From Lactuca virosa (lineage: Eukaryota; Streptophyta; Magnoliopsida; Asterales; Asteraceae), in the NCBI GenBank assembly GCA_928212115.1, contig CAKMRJ010005634.1, positions 264,088,118-264,152,117 on the forward strand: 64,000 nt of DNA, in the 5' to 3' direction. A program made the translations under genes and the position numbers. Shown one piece after another: positions 22,006-32,490 of this stretch. Numbering within the stretch: position 1 is the first letter of the stretch; every line of letters starts with the position of its first letter. The notes beneath the pieces were generated by a model. The model ran no database searches and had not been told where the DNA came from. It saw nothing but the letters and a program-made list of their open reading frames with translations.

Positions 22006-22275
22006 CATCACACTTACTCTTGGAAGGTGCTGTGCCATAATCTCCCCGATGGAGATTAAGCAACTCCAATATCCCGGATTTCTGATGAGATCCTCAGAAA
22101 CTTCTCATCATGACTGCCTTTAATCATTCCGAATCTCATACCAATCCATTTCCAGACATCTCGACTGTCCAGTAAAAATCCTGACTCTTAGTTCGAGAAT
22201 AATGAATCATCGTACTCCTAATCCTCGACTCCCAAACCATCGTTCCATCCCATATGCTACAAACCCTTTACAGCC

Positions 22276-22701
22276 CTACTGTAAACTCTGTCTAGCTCTG
22301 GCAGCCGAGCAAAATACTGACCCACATCGGGTACCCTTGCCATATACTGTCAGTACTCCCCCACTGGGGTCTCGTATCGTCACCATCTGACGCTCGCAAT
22401 CTATAAGAGCTCCAAATCGGCTCAACCAATCCATGCCCACAATGACACAAACGTCCCCCATCGCAATCGGGATCAGATCTATCGGGAACTCAGCACCGAA
22501 GATCTCGAGTACACATCCTCGAATCACCTCAGTAGCATACACCGCTCGCTCGTTGGCTATAGAAACTCGTAGAGGTCGACTCATCGCTTCTCGTCGGATA
22601 CTGATGTGCTGGCTAAATGCTAATGACATGAAAGATCGACTCGCACCCGAGTCTAATAACACCAAAGCAGGTACGAAATTCACAAGAAAAGTACCAGCCA
22701 C
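22276..22701 (-). CDS. E3 aspartic protease
   Basis: Open for 141 codons. It reads as a Ty3 retropepsin: a hydrophobic start, catalytic LLDSGASRSFMS (Asp near residue 17), then PIDLIPI and VIVGMDWLS motifs near residues 75-95. It would cleave Gag in the particle. No RT follows: the frame ends with a short non-conserved tail at 22276, just where pol should begin. The true product would be part of a Gag-protease polyprotein, so the ATG at the start is probably internal. The gag in front is broken by stops. Confidence 0.8.
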   Translation of the reverse strand: MAGTFLVNFVPALVLLDSGASRSFMSLAFSQHISIRREAMSRPLRVSIANERAVYATEVIRGCVLEIFGAEFPIDLIPIAMGDVCVIVGMDWLSRFGALIDCERQMVTIRDPSGGVLTVYGKGTRCGSVFCSAARARQSLQ

Positions 22702-22752
22702 ATCATTAGGTGATGTGCAGACCTCCTCCTCTGTTATCTGGAAGGCTCTCCC

Positions 22753-23860
22753 TCATGCCTTCGGTGCCTCGGCCTTCGCTGGCCGACCCTCAGTAGCTCG
22801 TGTAGCAGCAGGGGCAGATCCCTGTAACAGCTGCGGACACTCGGCCCTCCGGTGGCCAGTCTGGTTGCAATGAAAGCAACCATGAATCCCTTGGGGCAAT
22901 CCTTGGCTATATGCCCATCCTTTCCATATTTGTAGCAAGCACCTTCTCGACAAACTCCATCATGTCCCTTACCGCACTTCCCACAAGTGCGGCCCTTCTG
23001 GCCTCTAGATCTCGTATCAGCGGGCTTAGCCCACTTGGCTGCCGGTTGTACCTGTACCGGTCGCCTGTCCCTCGTCTGAGACTCGGCCTCCTCCCTTGCC
23101 TGAGTCTCTAGCTCAATCTCCCTCTTCCGGGCATTTGCCTGGAGCTCAGCAATGTCCGGTAAGTCGAGTTCGCCACGAACTCCCGAATGTCCCTCCTCAG
23201 AATGCTCAAATACCGAATCATGCGTGCCTGCTCAGACGACACGTGCTCAGGGCAAAACAACGCCCTCTCGTGGAACATTCGTGTAATCTCAGTCACGGAC
23301 TTCGTCCCCTTCTTTAGGGACAAGAACTCATGTGCCAACCGTTCCCTCTCCACCGGGGGAACATACGCGTCTCTGAACATGGTGGTGAACCTCTCCCAGG
23401 TCACCTCTGAGATCTCTGCAAGATTGAAGTTTGTCGTCACAAACTTACACCAATCCTTCGCTCCCAAGCGGAGCTGGTTCAGTGCGAACCGCAACCTCAG
23501 ATGCTCCGGACACGAAAAGGTGTAGAAGCATCCCTCAATATCAGAAATCCATCTCATCGCAGCAATCGGGTCCTGAGTCCCATCAAACTCTGGTGGCTTC
23601 GTGTTGCTGAACTCCCGGAACAGCAACTAGTCACCCCCCTGAGGTCTAGCAGCAACAACAGCTGACGTAGCTGCAGCGGCTGCAGCCTAAGTAACCGCGG
23701 CATACCGCTCATCTAATGTCTCAATCCACGTGGTCTTAATAGACCCAAACATCTCCGGTATCTTTGCTCGGATAGCCGCAACTACCTCATCATGAATCAT
23801 CCTGCGAATCTCGTCATTACTGACTCCGCTGCTCTCTGGTGTGTGACGTGTACCCACCAT
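22753..23860 (-). pseudogene. gag: E3 gag, three zinc knuckles, interrupted
   Basis: A likely start is the ATG at 23860, with beginning MVGTRHTPESSG. In-frame TAG stops fall at 23687-23689 and near 23627. Between them and 23108 lies a clean Gag core (FREFSNTKPPEFDGTQD, then LRLGAKDWCKF, then MFHERALFCPEHVSSEQ). The C-terminal region has three CCHC-like knuckles: CGKCGKGHDGVC, CYKYGKDGHIAKDC with one Cys changed to Tyr, and CFHCNQTGHRRAEC. The last is in another frame after a shift near 22890. It would form the particle core; this copy is not translatable as a whole. Confidence 0.85.
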
Positions 23861-24452
23861 GATGTCTCACAACATAAACGAAAACAGAAACTCGTTCGAG
23901 TATACTCGTACTCGATCACCTAATCCTATTTGTTACTGGGAATCCTATGAACTCTTACTTGGACTGCGCACTGATTCGGTGTTTTCAGTAGTACGGGCCC
24001 TATACTACCTTCCACATCGCATCAGCATTCATTCCAAGTCCTCCTCCTAGGATCCCAGATCGCAAGTACTCTATATATCGCTAAGCATAGGCTACCCTTC
24101 GGTAGACTTTTCATAAGCTCCTCACTGCTACCTACACACTCTCAAAGCATCTCATAGCAGCAGAAATCTCCTAGGCTAAGGCATCACAAATCAGGCCACT
24201 CTAGCCCTAATAGGAATACCTAGCCTACTCTAGCATGCATAGCATATCATATAATATTTCATAACACATAAGGTAAGGGTATTTTGGGAAATCACCGTTT
24301 GGGCGCTGGCTGATCGTACACACTGCTCCGTTCTGCTTTTCTTGAAAATCCTTTACTCTTTTAGAAAAATTGTTTCTTTTATGAAAAACTTTCTCAAATC
24401 CTCAGTTTGAGTTCAGATACGCCCGAAGGTGCATCCGAATCCCTCAAACCAA
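23861..24452 (-). other. E3 leader
   Basis: About 0.6 kb between the primer site and gag. It is homologous to the element A leader. No ORF with support. Confidence 0.6.
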
Positions 24453-24467
24453 GGCTCTGATACCAAA
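24453..24467 (-). other. E3 primer binding site
   Basis: Minus strand TTTGGTATCAGAGCC, exact initiator-tRNA-Met complement, next to the LTR. Confidence 0.95.
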
Positions 24468-24468
24468 T

Positions 24469-26180
24469 TGTAACAACGTGAATTTCCAACACAATTTTTT
24501 TCATTTTTAAAACATAATTTCATTCATAATAATTATCAAAATCCAATGTAACACATGTCCTCCAAATAAAACAATCCCAAGATCTCAAATACATTAAACT
24601 CCATCAATGTGTACAGATCATGCCGGCGCCTTCCCGTGATCCTCTCTGGTACCTGAAACACATATCACATAAACAGTAAGCATAAATGCTTAGTGAGTTC
24701 CCCAAAATACCACATTAATATCGATTAGCCACTCGAGGCTATAGATCTATGATGCCTTCCGGCCAATGTGTCTCATTGGACCTTCCGGCTCCACAACTCA
24801 GGTAGACCTTCCGGCCCTACCCTGATGACCTTCCGGTCCTCGTCATCTTGACCTTCCGGTCCATACACTGTTGACCTTCCGGTCCATATCATAATGGCCT
24901 TCCGATCCATACCATACTATTCAAAACATACATAGCACATACATATCATATAACAGCATACATCGCATTCTACTCATAGCACATAAGACCTTCCGGTCAC
25001 ACATAATTACCACTCTAGGTAAAGTATAGTGAGAAGACTCACCTCACATGATGTCTAGTAAACCTTCTGGCTTGATAACCTCGATCGAGCCCCCGCCTAA
25101 CACATAAGGCAAACATTTCTAATTAATAGTTCCTCTTGTCCTCATCTCTAATGAATGGGTAGAAGACCATTCTACCCCTTCCTGACCTCTCTTGATTCAG
25201 CATGACCAAAACCCTAAGGTCAACTGAAGTCAACCCTGGTCAATGGTCAAACTTTGACCAGACTCATCGAGTGCACTCGCGTGACTCGGCGAGTCCATGC
25301 GTGTCCTCTGAATCCTCATAAAGCCTCACTCAACTCGCCGAGTTAACCTTTCACTCGACGGGTCACCACTGGACACGAATTGGGGCAACCCGACTCGACT
25401 CGTCGAGTCCCCTTATGGACTCGACGAGTTCCTTCCATGGCAATATTCATATGACCTTCTGAGGTCAGATCTGTTTCTCTAACCTATAGATATGACTTCC
25501 CAATGCTCAATAATCACGAAAAGGTCCAATCTTTACACTCATGCAACACACATAAAGCTTCTTTTGGTGAAATAGCTTCTAACATGGCAACCTAGGCTCA
25601 TATCTCCAAAGGAACAGCATAAAGCAGAATGGTTGGGACTCTCTGGACCTCTTAAGGTCCAGATCTAAGACTTTTCCACATTGGGACCTCATATGCATCA
25701 AATACTATCCAAGAAAGGGTAAAGAAAACCCTAGATTCAAGGATTCTACACAAAACAGAAGGAAGGGGCGAAATATTTCCTCAGAATGGAGATCCTTGCT
25801 TGGATGTCTCAGAATAACAACCTTCTTTGGTCCTTCTAGACGAATCCCTTCACTTCCTTTGCAAAATCACAACAAAATTACTTGATTTCATCACAAGAAC
25901 TCTCCCATGGCTCCAATGGCGATTTAGGGTTTCTCACAGGGGATATGAGGCGCATCCAAGGTCATAAGTTCCTTTAAATAGGCTCCAACCCCGGAACTTA
26001 TGGTTTTCTCTGCCCAGTACCTACTCGGCAAGTCCATACTTGGACTCGTCGAGTCCGCTCATTAAATCCATGTGATCAATTCGACGTGACTCGGCAAGTC
26101 AGACCTACGACTCGTCGAGTCCCTCCTAAATCCTCAAAATTGAAACACGAACTATCATACCCGAAATTTCGGATGTTACA
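24469..26180 (-). repeat. E3 5' LTR
   Basis: 1712 bp, with the same features as the other copy. The TATA-like TATTTAAA lies in a GTTCCTTTAAATAGG context (minus strand, about 25971-25985), about 200 bases into the LTR. Confidence 0.95.
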
Positions 26181-28340
26181 AATCATATGTTTTTGGAAAA
26201 ATAGTTCATCAAGAGATGAGTCATACTTCATTCAAAATTATGTTTTAGAGCCATGCTCTAGTTACTACAAATCGTATCTAGAAAGTCATTTCAAACTAAG
26301 AAGGTTTATAACACCTCTTTCTTACTCTAGCACATTTAGAATTGGAATAGTGATGTTTTCGTCAAAACAAAAGATAAACTAAGACCTATTCTATGAAGTG
26401 TTTTTCTTGTCGGGAATCCACACGAAATTTTGAATATTTGTTTGTAGCTCGTCAAGGAATGTTCCTTGAGAGAAAACTCATATCCCAAGAAGTCAGTGGG
26501 AGTCATATTGATCTTGAGAGTTTCAAGAATCAACCAACAATAAACCTTTTAGTTATCACTGGCACGCGACCTGTGGTTGATAACCTATCGTGTTTGGTTG
26601 ACACATTCTTATCTCTGAGCACTTCTAGTTGAGCTGGTAATGCTTATGAGTTCTATGTTTTTAATTTAACTGCAAGAGCAAAAAGCGTGTTGGTCAGTGA
26701 AAGTGCATTGATCAATATGGGTGACTTAGTAACAACATGGAAGCACTGGTAGACCCATGTGCTACCAGAGGGCGAGAAATTTAGAATAGCAAAGTTCTGT
26801 CCATGAAGAAAAGCTAAATTTGAATTTAGTTTTGTCCTAAACCTTATCTTATGGTTGTAGGTTGCAAATGACAGATTCACATAGATGGGAACGTATGTAC
26901 CATTGATATTTATGTGGCAAAGATTCACTCTAATTCATGAGAATGATTATGAACAAATACTTTTTCTAGTAGATATTAAAGATGTGATAAAGATCATTAT
27001 GGATATTGGCTATTGCATTCTCAAATTCACAATATGATTACGACATCCCTCTTCATATTTCGAATTGTGAGAAATGGAAAGGAAATGTTTGAACATTCAT
27101 GACCTATATCTACAAGTTTTGAAAGGGTTTAAACACACACATATGCCATCCAATGAAGATGTATAAGCTTATGAAGTCTAGTTGGAGACTTATCGAAGCA
27201 TCGCATAACAGAAATTTGTACTTCAGTAAGAAATTCAAGGGTATTGATTTCTAGAAGTCCAGTTGATTTCTGGGTACATGTCGAAGCTAGTGGAAGCATA
27301 ACTGTTATGCTAGTATTACATGTTGACAATACTATTCATAGGGAACACAGTTTTCAATTTTCAAATTGCAAAGTTTGGGAATTGTTTTGCCATAGTAGAC
27401 TTAAGGGAGAGGGCACTCATACTTTGTTTCGAATCTAAAGGATTAGATCATATAGTTTAATAGAACTTAGTAATAGACATATGTGAATATCATGTTGAAA
27501 TGGTTCAACATAGGAAATTCCATATATGAAATAATTATAGCAAGAGATTGAACAAATATCAGAATAATGAATCGAGTCCCATATGCTTCAGATATAGGAT
27601 CGATTACATATGTTGTAATATTCACGTATTCTGATTTTTCCATATTCCTTGAGCATAGAGAGGAAAAGGATTAGGATTTTTAGTGTGACTAGAGTTGTTA
27701 AACAACTTTCAAGAACATTTTGAGGTTTACTGAAGATTGGTTGCTTGTGGACAATTGAGAGTATAACATTTATTTGGATGGACCATAGTGGCATGATTCT
27801 GGATTGATATGATTCTTGATTAGAATTGATGGTCATATGGGAATATGGAAATGTTTCCATAATGGAGGTTGATTATTAAATCTACATGTGAGTCGGAGGC
27901 TTTAATGTAAGAGAACTGTTCAAGGAGTGTACCTTGAATTTGAACCTTCATTATCATGGAATTGTTTCTAGTAACAAAGTTCCAATGGAACATTCGGTAA
28001 TATCGTTGGCTCAGTCTCTGTGGCCATGAAGCCTCGACATCACGAAAGGTCAATGCATGCAAGGTTGGAATTCCAATACATTTTAGACAGTGACAAGAAT
28101 TTAGAATTGTGAAATGAGAATCATTGGAATAATATCCAGTTGATCTGTTCACAAAGGAAGGACCATGGAGGGACATAGTATGCATGTTCATAACGCGACA
28201 TAACTAATGTTATTTAATTTAAGTGGCTAGTTCATTACTCGAAATATTATACGATGAATAAAATCTTAATTATCATGGTGATTAAATAATAAGAGTTTTA
28301 TTTATATTCAATAGTTTTGAGACCATTGTTAATTAGTTTA
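26181..28340 (+). pseudogene. pol: Element B integrase end, RT and RNase H, degenerate
   Basis: Resumes after the E3 target duplication. At 26400-26530 the plus frame reads FEYLFVARQGMFLERKLIS followed by SQEVSGSHIDLES, equivalent to the FVARRGVFREREFISQENS linker of element F. RT traces follow: a segment near 27165-27235 resembling KSSWRLIEASHNRNL, and SGSITVMLVLHVDN near 27292-27330, where the catalytic YVDD of Copia RT has become HVDN. RNase H cannot be recognised with confidence. Stops and frame changes occur every few dozen codons. Confidence 0.75.
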
Positions 28341-28359
28341 TTATTGATGCACAAACATC

Positions 28360-28530
28360 GGATCCGATCTGATCTGATCCGGATCCGAATCCGATCCGGT
28401 TTGATGACGTGAAAGGCGATCCGAATTAAGCCAAAATCTGATCCGGTTTTGACCGGTTTTTCCTCCCCCGCATCCGAATCGGTTTAATCCGATCCGGTTA
28501 GGATCTGATCCGAAATCTGATCCGATTATT
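28360..28530. repeat. hAT subterminal repeat region, left
   Basis: About a dozen GATCCG, ATCCGGTT or close motifs in 170 bases. The matching right region is 30430-30605. Dense subterminal motifs are typical transposase-binding regions of hAT elements. Confidence 0.8.
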
Positions 28531-28751
28531 CCATTTAAAAAAAAAAACATTTGTTGGACCTCATATATAACACAAACTGCAACATAGGTTCATTAAAATA
28601 GTTAAAACATACACCAAACGTCGAATTAGAAAGAGTTTTCAAACTAGTTAACTAATAATAATAATAATAATAAAGTGGCGTTATAACATTTAGCTGAATA
28701 GAAATAGTTTTTGTGGTCATCCACTTCGTGTCGCCTTCACTAAAATATTCT

Positions 28752-29198
28752 TCAACTGCCACGCAAATAATTAGGGGTCTCATCAATACCATATTCTTCA
28801 TCTTCGTCTTCGTCTTCATCGTTATCGTCTTCGTCTTCCGGAGGTGTTGATAAGCCTTGTGCATATTCTTCATCCATGATATCCGGTTCAACATTTTGTG
28901 CTAGTAGGTCTTCTAGTGATGTCAAGTGTTGTATACATTCCACCGAATCCAAGTAATCCTTCAAGAAAATGCAAACCTCTACCGCAATCGAGGTAAGATT
29001 CGTCCTCAACTTTGATAAAACTCTACCACTAAAAGAAAAAGCGGATTTCGAAGCTACCGTGGAAGCTTGGACAGTTAGTAAATCGCGGGCCATGACGGAG
29101 AGAATAGGAAATTGTGCTTCCTTTTCTCTCCACCAAGCCAAAAGATCCAAAATTTTAAATTGTGGTGCACTCATGAATTTTAAAAAGTTTGACCCCAT
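28752..29198 (-). CDS. hAT transposase C-terminal dimerisation domain
   Basis: Open for 148 codons. It contains the hATC signature: LDLLAWWREKEAQFPILSVM near residue 17, then LTVQASTVASKSAFSFSG and a VCIFLKDYL segment near residue 80. An acidic tail follows, with long D/E runs (residues about 118-138). This domain mediates transposase dimerisation. The upstream part of the gene is in another frame and about 200 codons that normally carry the last catalytic Glu are absent. This piece is therefore not a complete protein. The stretch 28652-28751 beyond the domain is non-coding. Confidence 0.85.
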   Translation of the reverse strand: MGSNFLKFMSAPQFKILDLLAWWREKEAQFPILSVMARDLLTVQASTVASKSAFSFSGRVLSKLRTNLTSIAVEVCIFLKDYLDSVECIQHLTSLEDLLAQNVEPDIMDEEYAQGLSTPPEDEDDNDEDEDEDEEYGIDETPNYLRGS

Positions 29199-29256
29199 AT
29201 AAATTCCATGTTCGCTACTAGGGGTTAATGTGCGTGCTCTTTTGTTTTGTTAAACT

Positions 29257-29835
29257 TTAAAACATCATACACGTCGAACTCCATCTAATGTCAACATCCC
29301 AATGAGGACTATATGGAGTTACCTTAATGGAAATGGCAAACTTTCGATATTTTTCCATTGTAGCTTTATTTTTTCCAAAAACTCTAGTTAACACAGTTTT
29401 GAATTTTTCAATCGTCGAATCTATCATTTTTAAACCATCTTGTACCGCAAGATTAATAATGTGACAAACACATCTAGTATGAAAAAACAAGCCATCCAAA
29501 ATAGTTTTATATTTTGCAATTAATCTTTTTGCGGCGGCGGTATTGTTACTTGCATTGTCAAACGAAATAGAGAAGATTTTGTCGCGTAAATTATAAGTCT
29601 CTATAACGCTTACTAAAATTGCAAATAATCGTGCCCCCGTGTGAGGATGCGCAAAAAGTTCAAAAGCAATAACTCGTTTGTTCATTACCCAAGTAGAGGG
29701 ATCTATCCAATGTGTCGTGACGACAATATAGCTTTTGGGACAACTTCCGGTGGAGGACCAAACATCACAAGTTAAAGAAACACCGGTTTTTATATTTAAA
29801 AATCGCAATTGCATATCTTTTTTGCTATATCCCAA
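29257..29835 (-). CDS. hAT transposase central part
   Basis: Open for 192 codons, in another frame from the N-terminal piece. The apparent ATG is only the first Met after a frame change in a run of A near 29817. It has a first catalytic-Asp motif (LTCDVWSS near residue 22) and a second (ISFDNASNNTAAA near residue 90), then the HTRCVCHIINLAVQDGL segment typical of hAT transposases. It stops soon after WDVDIRWSST, where the core should continue. The rest of the RNase H-like core is deleted. Confidence 0.85.
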   Translation of the reverse strand: MGYSKKDMQLRFLNIKTGVSLTCDVWSSTGSCPKSYIVVTTHWIDPSTWVMNKRVIAFELFAHPHTGARLFAILVSVIETYNLRDKIFSISFDNASNNTAAAKRLIAKYKTILDGLFFHTRCVCHIINLAVQDGLKMIDSTIEKFKTVLTRVFGKNKATMEKYRKFAISIKVTPYSPHWDVDIRWSSTCMMF

Positions 29836-30275
29836 TACTTTAAAGCATCACGTCTAAGAGAAGTGCGACTTACTTGCCGGTATTGTGGTTGCATTTTTTC
29901 CCGCAAAATCCTTGTTAATCGTGGGTTGTCGAAGTGGTTGAAAGGCAAGCCCTCTTGAATCACGAAGTTGCAAAAGCTTTCACGAATGTCATCATTGTTG
30001 TAAATAAATATCGACCCGTCGGGAGTAATATTTGGTTGATCCGGATCGCCTTGACCTTTTGCAACCAGACACGTTTTTGTTGTATGACTCCTTAACGTAC
30101 TATTGCCATCTTTTCCCAAAAACATCCCGCATTGCTTGCACCTTGCTTTTTCCTTCCCGTTCGACAACAAACACAAATCATAATGTTCCCACACATCTTT
30201 ACTCCGAGTGGTTGGTAAGATTTTAACCACCGTTGCATCCGAATCTTGACCCGCGGTAGAATTTCTCGAGCTCAT
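29796..30275 (-). CDS. hAT transposase N-terminus with BED zinc finger
   Basis: Open for 159 codons from an ATG in good context (30275). It starts with a Ser/Thr-rich region, followed by a BED-type finger: VWEHYDLC, then CKQCGMFLG and HTTKTC (about residues 29-72), which binds transposon ends. A segment typical for the N-terminal domain follows (FVIQEGLPFNHFDNPRL, about residues 104-120). The end of the frame is out of register after about residue 152 because of a shift in an A-run. The neighbouring 29257-29835 ORF continues the protein. Confidence 0.85.
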   Translation of the reverse strand: MSSRNSTAGQDSDATVVKILPTTRSKDVWEHYDLCLLSNGKEKARCKQCGMFLGKDGNSTLRSHTTKTCLVAKGQGDPDQPNITPDGSIFIYNNDDIRESFCNFVIQEGLPFNHFDNPRLTRILREKMQPQYRQVSRTSLRRDALKYWDIAKKICNCDF

Positions 30276-30618
30276 TTTTTGGAGGATTATGAAAATAGAA
30301 GTATAAAGTAGTATAAATTTGTGTAAAATGGAAATGTAGCAAATGGCATGTATTTATATGTGTTTAGAAGGGCCAAAAAGTCAAGAAAAGTCAAACTAGC
30401 CGTTTTTTGAGGGTTCCAACGGTAAAAAAAAAAATCCGGTTTGAGTCGAATCCGGTTTCTGATCCGGGGTCCAATCCAAAGCTATGTCCGAAGTGCCAAA
30501 CCGGTTTGAATCCGGTCGCCGGTTTAATCTGATCCGGTTCGGTCAAAACCAGTTTTGACCAAATCCGGTTTTCGGATCGGATCGGATCCTATACCCGAAT
30601 CCGATTTTCGTGTGCATC

Positions 30619-31398
30619 TCTATTGTGTTTCACTTTGCATGTTTTACTTCCTGAATAATTCAATTATTCGAAATATCACAGTCGCTCATACCTTTTGGAA
30701 GTAAGTAGTGAATGAAGACTGTCATGAATTGGATTCTAGATTGTCTAATGAGATTAGACATAGCAAATTTTATTGCTACAATATTCATGAGTACTTGGAA
30801 AATGGAGATTTTGAGTATTGGATAAACCCACACTCAGAGAATTACTTCATGGATTTGATCACGAGTAATTCTGAGTCGATAATATCTTATATTCTTGAAA
30901 TTGAGATATATGAGTTGTAATTCACAAGTCGGTTGTGCATTGGTGTTGTGTAAACGGATCAGTAATGCGATGTTATAAAATGTAGTGTCATATATGACTT
31001 GGTGAGTAAAAGATACAAGCATATGAGTCAAAGTTTATTCGTTCTTTTTACACTAAGAGGAAAAACGATATCTTTGGGCCCCTCGATGATTTGATGCCGA
31101 CATATGAAGAGCTTGGCCGAGCCCGAAATGAATTGATGTGTTCAATTAGCAGTCTAAATTCGGTCGTCATAAATCAGGAAATCGGGAAACAGAATCTTGG
31201 ACTGTAAGATTGTTTCCAATCCATGTCTCATGTCCATATGATATCATGTAGAACGAAAGAATATTTGATCACTTATCTAAAGGAAAAACATCTGATTGGA
31301 TCAGAGTTTGACAGTTGCTTTGGAAAGCACCTTTTGCTGTTTAATTTAGAAGTTATACGTGCAATTTAGTTTTAGACTTAGTCAAGTGGAAGACTGTT
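30619..31398 (+). other. Element B 3' non-coding part and polypurine tract
   Basis: About 0.77 kb after the hAT insertion with no recognisable protein. It ends AAGTGGAAGACTGTT. The tract AAGTGGAAGAC matches the AAGTGGGAGAC tract of element F, and TGTT is the first LTR sequence, after which element D is inserted. Confidence 0.65.
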
Positions 31399-31889
31399 TG
31401 TAACGCCCGCAGATTCGAGCTAGTCAATTTAGAGACAATAAACGTTAAAAATGAATTTCTGATAGAAGATTATTTAGGATAAGTAATATTAACAAAAGAT
31501 ATAGTATACGTCACAAGGATTTCATACATATAAAGAACGCTGAAATCCAACTTATAACAAAGAAGTTATGACCCGTTGAAATTTCACGAATAAACCGACA
31601 CGACTCTACGTATCGTAAAAATTAAATTTTTGATAAAAAAACTTTTTAGCCTTAGTAATCTAAAAGAAATTCGTAGTAGTCGTTAAACCGAGAACGTGAA
31701 TATAGAGAACGTCAAAATCTGACTTCATTTGAGGAAGTTATGATTTTTCTAAGATTTAGCGTAGCAGTGTACAGCTCAGAAATTGAATTTTTAGATCAGT
31801 CGAATTTTAGCCAAAAGGATCTAAAAGAGAATTGTAGATCTCATTAATATGAGTTCAACGATAAAAAGACAGTAAAAAACGAAGCTCGT

Positions 31890-32260
31890 ATGCGAAAGAT
31901 ATGGACGAAACTTAGTCCCTACTCGTCGAGCGTGATGAATTCGATACAGATTTGTAAATCTGAGATAGAATGAGAAATAACCAATGAAGTCTAAATGAAA
32001 GTTGTAGAACTCGTAAACACCAACACGTGGATATAAAGAACGTCGAGAATAGAGTACGCTAAACATATGGACAATACTTAGTCCCTACTCTTCGAGCGCG
32101 ATAAATTCGATACAAATTTGTAAATCTTAGATAGAACGAGAATTAGCTGACGGGGTCTAAGTGAAAGTTGTAGTACTCGTAAATACCCACGTATGGATAT
32201 TAAGAACGTAGAAAACGGAGCTCGTACGCTGAGGATACGAACGAAACTTAGGGCCTACTC
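31890..32260 (+). repeat. ~167-bp tandem repeat upstream of element D TATA box
   Basis: The word GACGAAACTTAGTCCCTACTC recurs as variants at about 31905, 32072 and 32239, with similar text between (TTTGTAAATCT, GAAAGTTGTAG, CTCGTAAA). The second LTR carries the same array (about 33900-34260). Location just upstream of the TATA box suits a transcriptional enhancer, as an inference. Confidence 0.85.
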
Positions 32261-32274
32261 TATGATCAAAGCCC

Positions 32275-32282
32275 TATAAATA
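32275..32282 (+). promoter_or_regulatory. Element D TATA box, first LTR
   Basis: TATAAATA in CCCTATAAATAGAGG, a textbook plant core promoter. The second LTR has the same at 34278-34285. Confidence 0.75.
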
Positions 32283-32490
32283 GAGGATGAATTCTTCATA
32301 TTTCCTTACTCCATTCCTCTAAACTCTCTATAGAATCCTTCTTTATTTCTTGTTCGATTTCTACTAGTTTTAGGATGCGATAGACAAAATCTGAGTCGTC
32401 AAAAGCCAACGAAAATAAGTTTTTAGAGTCGGAGTTCTGCAAGTGCAATTTCCCGGTTTTCATTAAAAGCTTTGTAAGTTAAGCCACACT

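Larger units (their letters stand above)
19862..22275 (-). other. E3 internal region without recognisable pol
   Basis: This is where RT, RNase H and integrase belong. I find no RT box, RNase H or integrase motif on the minus strand, only short unrelated ORFs. The edge next to the polypurine tract still looks like a normal Ty3 3' end. The region holds a hairpin minisatellite (20873-21187) and a second, diverged copy of a protease segment (about 21905-22005). Confidence 0.75.
18139..26180 (-). mobile_element. E3: minus-strand Ty3 element lacking RT and integrase
   Basis: The LTRs (18139-19849 and 24469-26180) are about 98% identical by eye, and the perfect 5-bp target duplication AATCA lies at 18134-18138 and 26181-26185. 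Read on the minus strand: LTR, primer site, leader, gag, protease, about 2.4 kb without recognisable pol, polypurine tract, LTR. At 8.0 kb it can only move using enzymes from a relative. It splits the integrase of element B. Confidence 0.95.
28346..30618 (-). mobile_element. hAT DNA transposon, internally deleted
   Basis: The ends carry short imperfect inverted repeats: GATGCACAAACATCGGATCC at the left, and AGATGCACACGAAAATCGGAT read inward from the right. Both subterminal regions are packed with ATCCGGTT-type motifs. The minus strand encodes a hAT transposase whose middle is missing. I could not find a clean 8-bp target duplication; flanks TAGTTTAT and TTGTGTTT match at only five positions. 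It sits in the decayed pol of element B. Confidence 0.85.
14241..31398 (+). mobile_element. Element B: decayed Copia, split by three insertions
   Basis: The plus strand shows LTR (14241-15152), primer site, leader, gag, integrase start, then E3 (18139-26180), then integrase end, RT and RNase H traces, then a hAT transposon (28346-30618), then a 3' non-coding part. It ends at a polypurine tract (about 31384-31393) plus four LTR bases, where element D begins. The coding sequence is full of stops, so this is one of the older layers. The 3' LTR is missing. Confidence 0.8.
31399..32490 (+). repeat. Element D first LTR copy (5')
   Basis: Matches 33396-34490 closely. After about 32490 (CACACTATTC) the two copies diverge. 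Downstream in this copy a 34-base word with GTATGTGTTAAATCGTTTTG occurs twice (about 32493 and 32564). TATAAATA at 32275-32282. Confidence 0.75.

Noticed and set aside
28346..30618. 8-bp target duplication for the hAT element
   Set aside because: Candidates match at only 5 of 8 positions with any of the end definitions I tried, so I do not claim one.
30708..30920. 70-codon plus ORF after the hAT element
   Set aside because: Composition is unremarkable, no domain, and it lies in the non-coding 3' part of element B.
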